NCBI RefSeq assembly: GCF_900604385.1
Contig: NZ_LR027382.1
Location: 744,001 to 808,000 of the forward strand
Source of the DNA: Alistipes megaguti
GTDB lineage: Bacteria > Bacteroidota > Bacteroidia > Bacteroidales > Rikenellaceae
Direction of reading: 5' to 3'
DNA length: 64,000 nucleotides
Shown piece after piece: positions 63,821 through 64,000 of this stretch. Below the pieces are notes generated by a model, which was not told the origin of the DNA, ran no database searches, and worked only from the letters and a program-made list of their open reading frames with translations. Positions within the stretch are counted from its first letter, which is position 1, and every line of letters begins with the position of its first letter. Position numbers and translations under genes: made by a program.

Positions 63821-63927
63821 GGAGCGGAAAACGGGACTCGGACCCGCGACCTCAACCTTGGCAAGGTTGCGCTCTCAAGCCCCCAAAACGCTACGCGTTT
63901 AGGGGTAACCAACTGAGCTATTTCCTT
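63820..63927 (-). pseudogene. tRNA-Gly (GCC)-like gene with a 32-nt D-loop insertion
   Basis: On the minus strand, the 3' two-thirds is a normal tRNA-Gly: anticodon arm CAACC-TTGCCAA-GGTTG (GCC), T-arm GCGGG/CCCGT, acceptor TTTCCGC, discriminator T and encoded CCA. In the 5' third, AGCTCAGTTGGT is followed by about 32 extra bases that form their own hairpin (CCCCTAAACGC with GCGTTTTGGGG, one mismatch) before AGAGCGC. The acceptor 5' strand reads AAGGAAA where GCGGAAA is needed, so the first two pairs are lost. Probably an interrupted tRNA copy. Confidence 0.65.
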
Positions 63928-64000
63928 TTACGACGATTTTTTCGAATGTGTTTTACCTCGTTTTTCGCATTGGTTAAACGGATGGTTAAACATTTGCGTC

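Larger units (their letters stand above)
63401..64000. other. 600-base non-coding stretch at the right edge
   Basis: No convincing gene. It holds the second copy of the dispersed palindrome (63547-63594), a partial copy of a tRNA-Gly 3' end (63651-63678), a 19-bp hairpin terminator (63778-63820) and a tRNA-Gly-like gene with an insert (63820-63927). Reading frames such as 63554-63916 are translations of the tRNA sequence and are not genes. From 63928 to the edge I see only AT-rich sequence. Confidence 0.7.

Noticed and set aside
63463..63916. Reading frames on both strands over the right-edge tRNA-like region
   Set aside because: They are translations of tRNA-Gly sequence and terminator hairpins, a common annotation artefact.

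Overview
The window looks like the chromosome of a GC-rich member of the Bacteroidota, most likely Alistipes or a close Rikenellaceae relative. The evidence is repeated promoters of the Bacteroidetes type (TTTG, about 19-21 nt, then TAnnTTTG), a SusC/SusD pair, BatD/BatE, a 3-deoxy-7-phosphoheptulonate synthase fused to chorismate mutase, and generally GC-rich coding DNA. The genus is inferred from gene content; no rRNA is present to confirm it.

Layout. 1-16.2 kb is housekeeping: a partial B12-dependent ribonucleotide reductase, RidA, a META-domain lipoprotein, an ECF sigma factor with a membrane-anchored TonB-domain partner, malate dehydrogenase, a batD-batE-recR operon, class I fumarase, class II fructose-bisphosphate aldolase, a V4R-like protein, an alpha/beta hydrolase and a short-chain threonine dehydrogenase. 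16.35-21.3 kb is an AT-richer decayed island beside tRNA-Thr(GGU): an intact tyrosine recombinase, a frameshifted RteC-like gene, a sulfatase pseudogene with four lesions, and mobilization-gene remnants. 21.4-23.6 kb is a phenylalanine operon (prephenate dehydratase, then DAHP synthase/chorismate mutase) preceded by a Phe/Tyr-rich leader peptide and attenuator. 23.7-28.3 kb is a PhoB/PhoR-like two-component system followed by a PiT phosphate transporter. 29-32 kb is pyruvate formate-lyase and its activase.

32-53.4 kb is a polysaccharide utilisation locus. SusC, SusD, a DUF6259 putative glycosidase and an aldose-epimerase-like protein run rightward. Two lipoproteins (BACON/DUF5689 and an endo/exonuclease/phosphatase fold) run leftward from susC. 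A second leftward operon encodes a clan GH-A glycosidase, an MFS transporter, a sugar isomerase, a large phosphomannose-isomerase-like protein and a ROK kinase. A divergent GntR regulator with a sugar-binding-like C-terminal domain closes the locus. The susC leader and the GntR/glycosidase intergenic region share an 18-nt operator-like sequence, so the parts probably form one regulon: import glycan, cut it, take up the sugar, isomerise and phosphorylate it.

53.5-56.5 kb holds a DUF4251 protein and a DUF4838 gene broken at a G8 tract. 56.7-63.4 kb is a TetR-controlled operon for a tripartite ABC-2 efflux system. The last 600 bases are non-coding and hold a second copy of a palindrome also found near tRNA-Thr, a tRNA-Gly(GCC)-like gene interrupted by a D-loop hairpin, and a partial copy of its 3' end.
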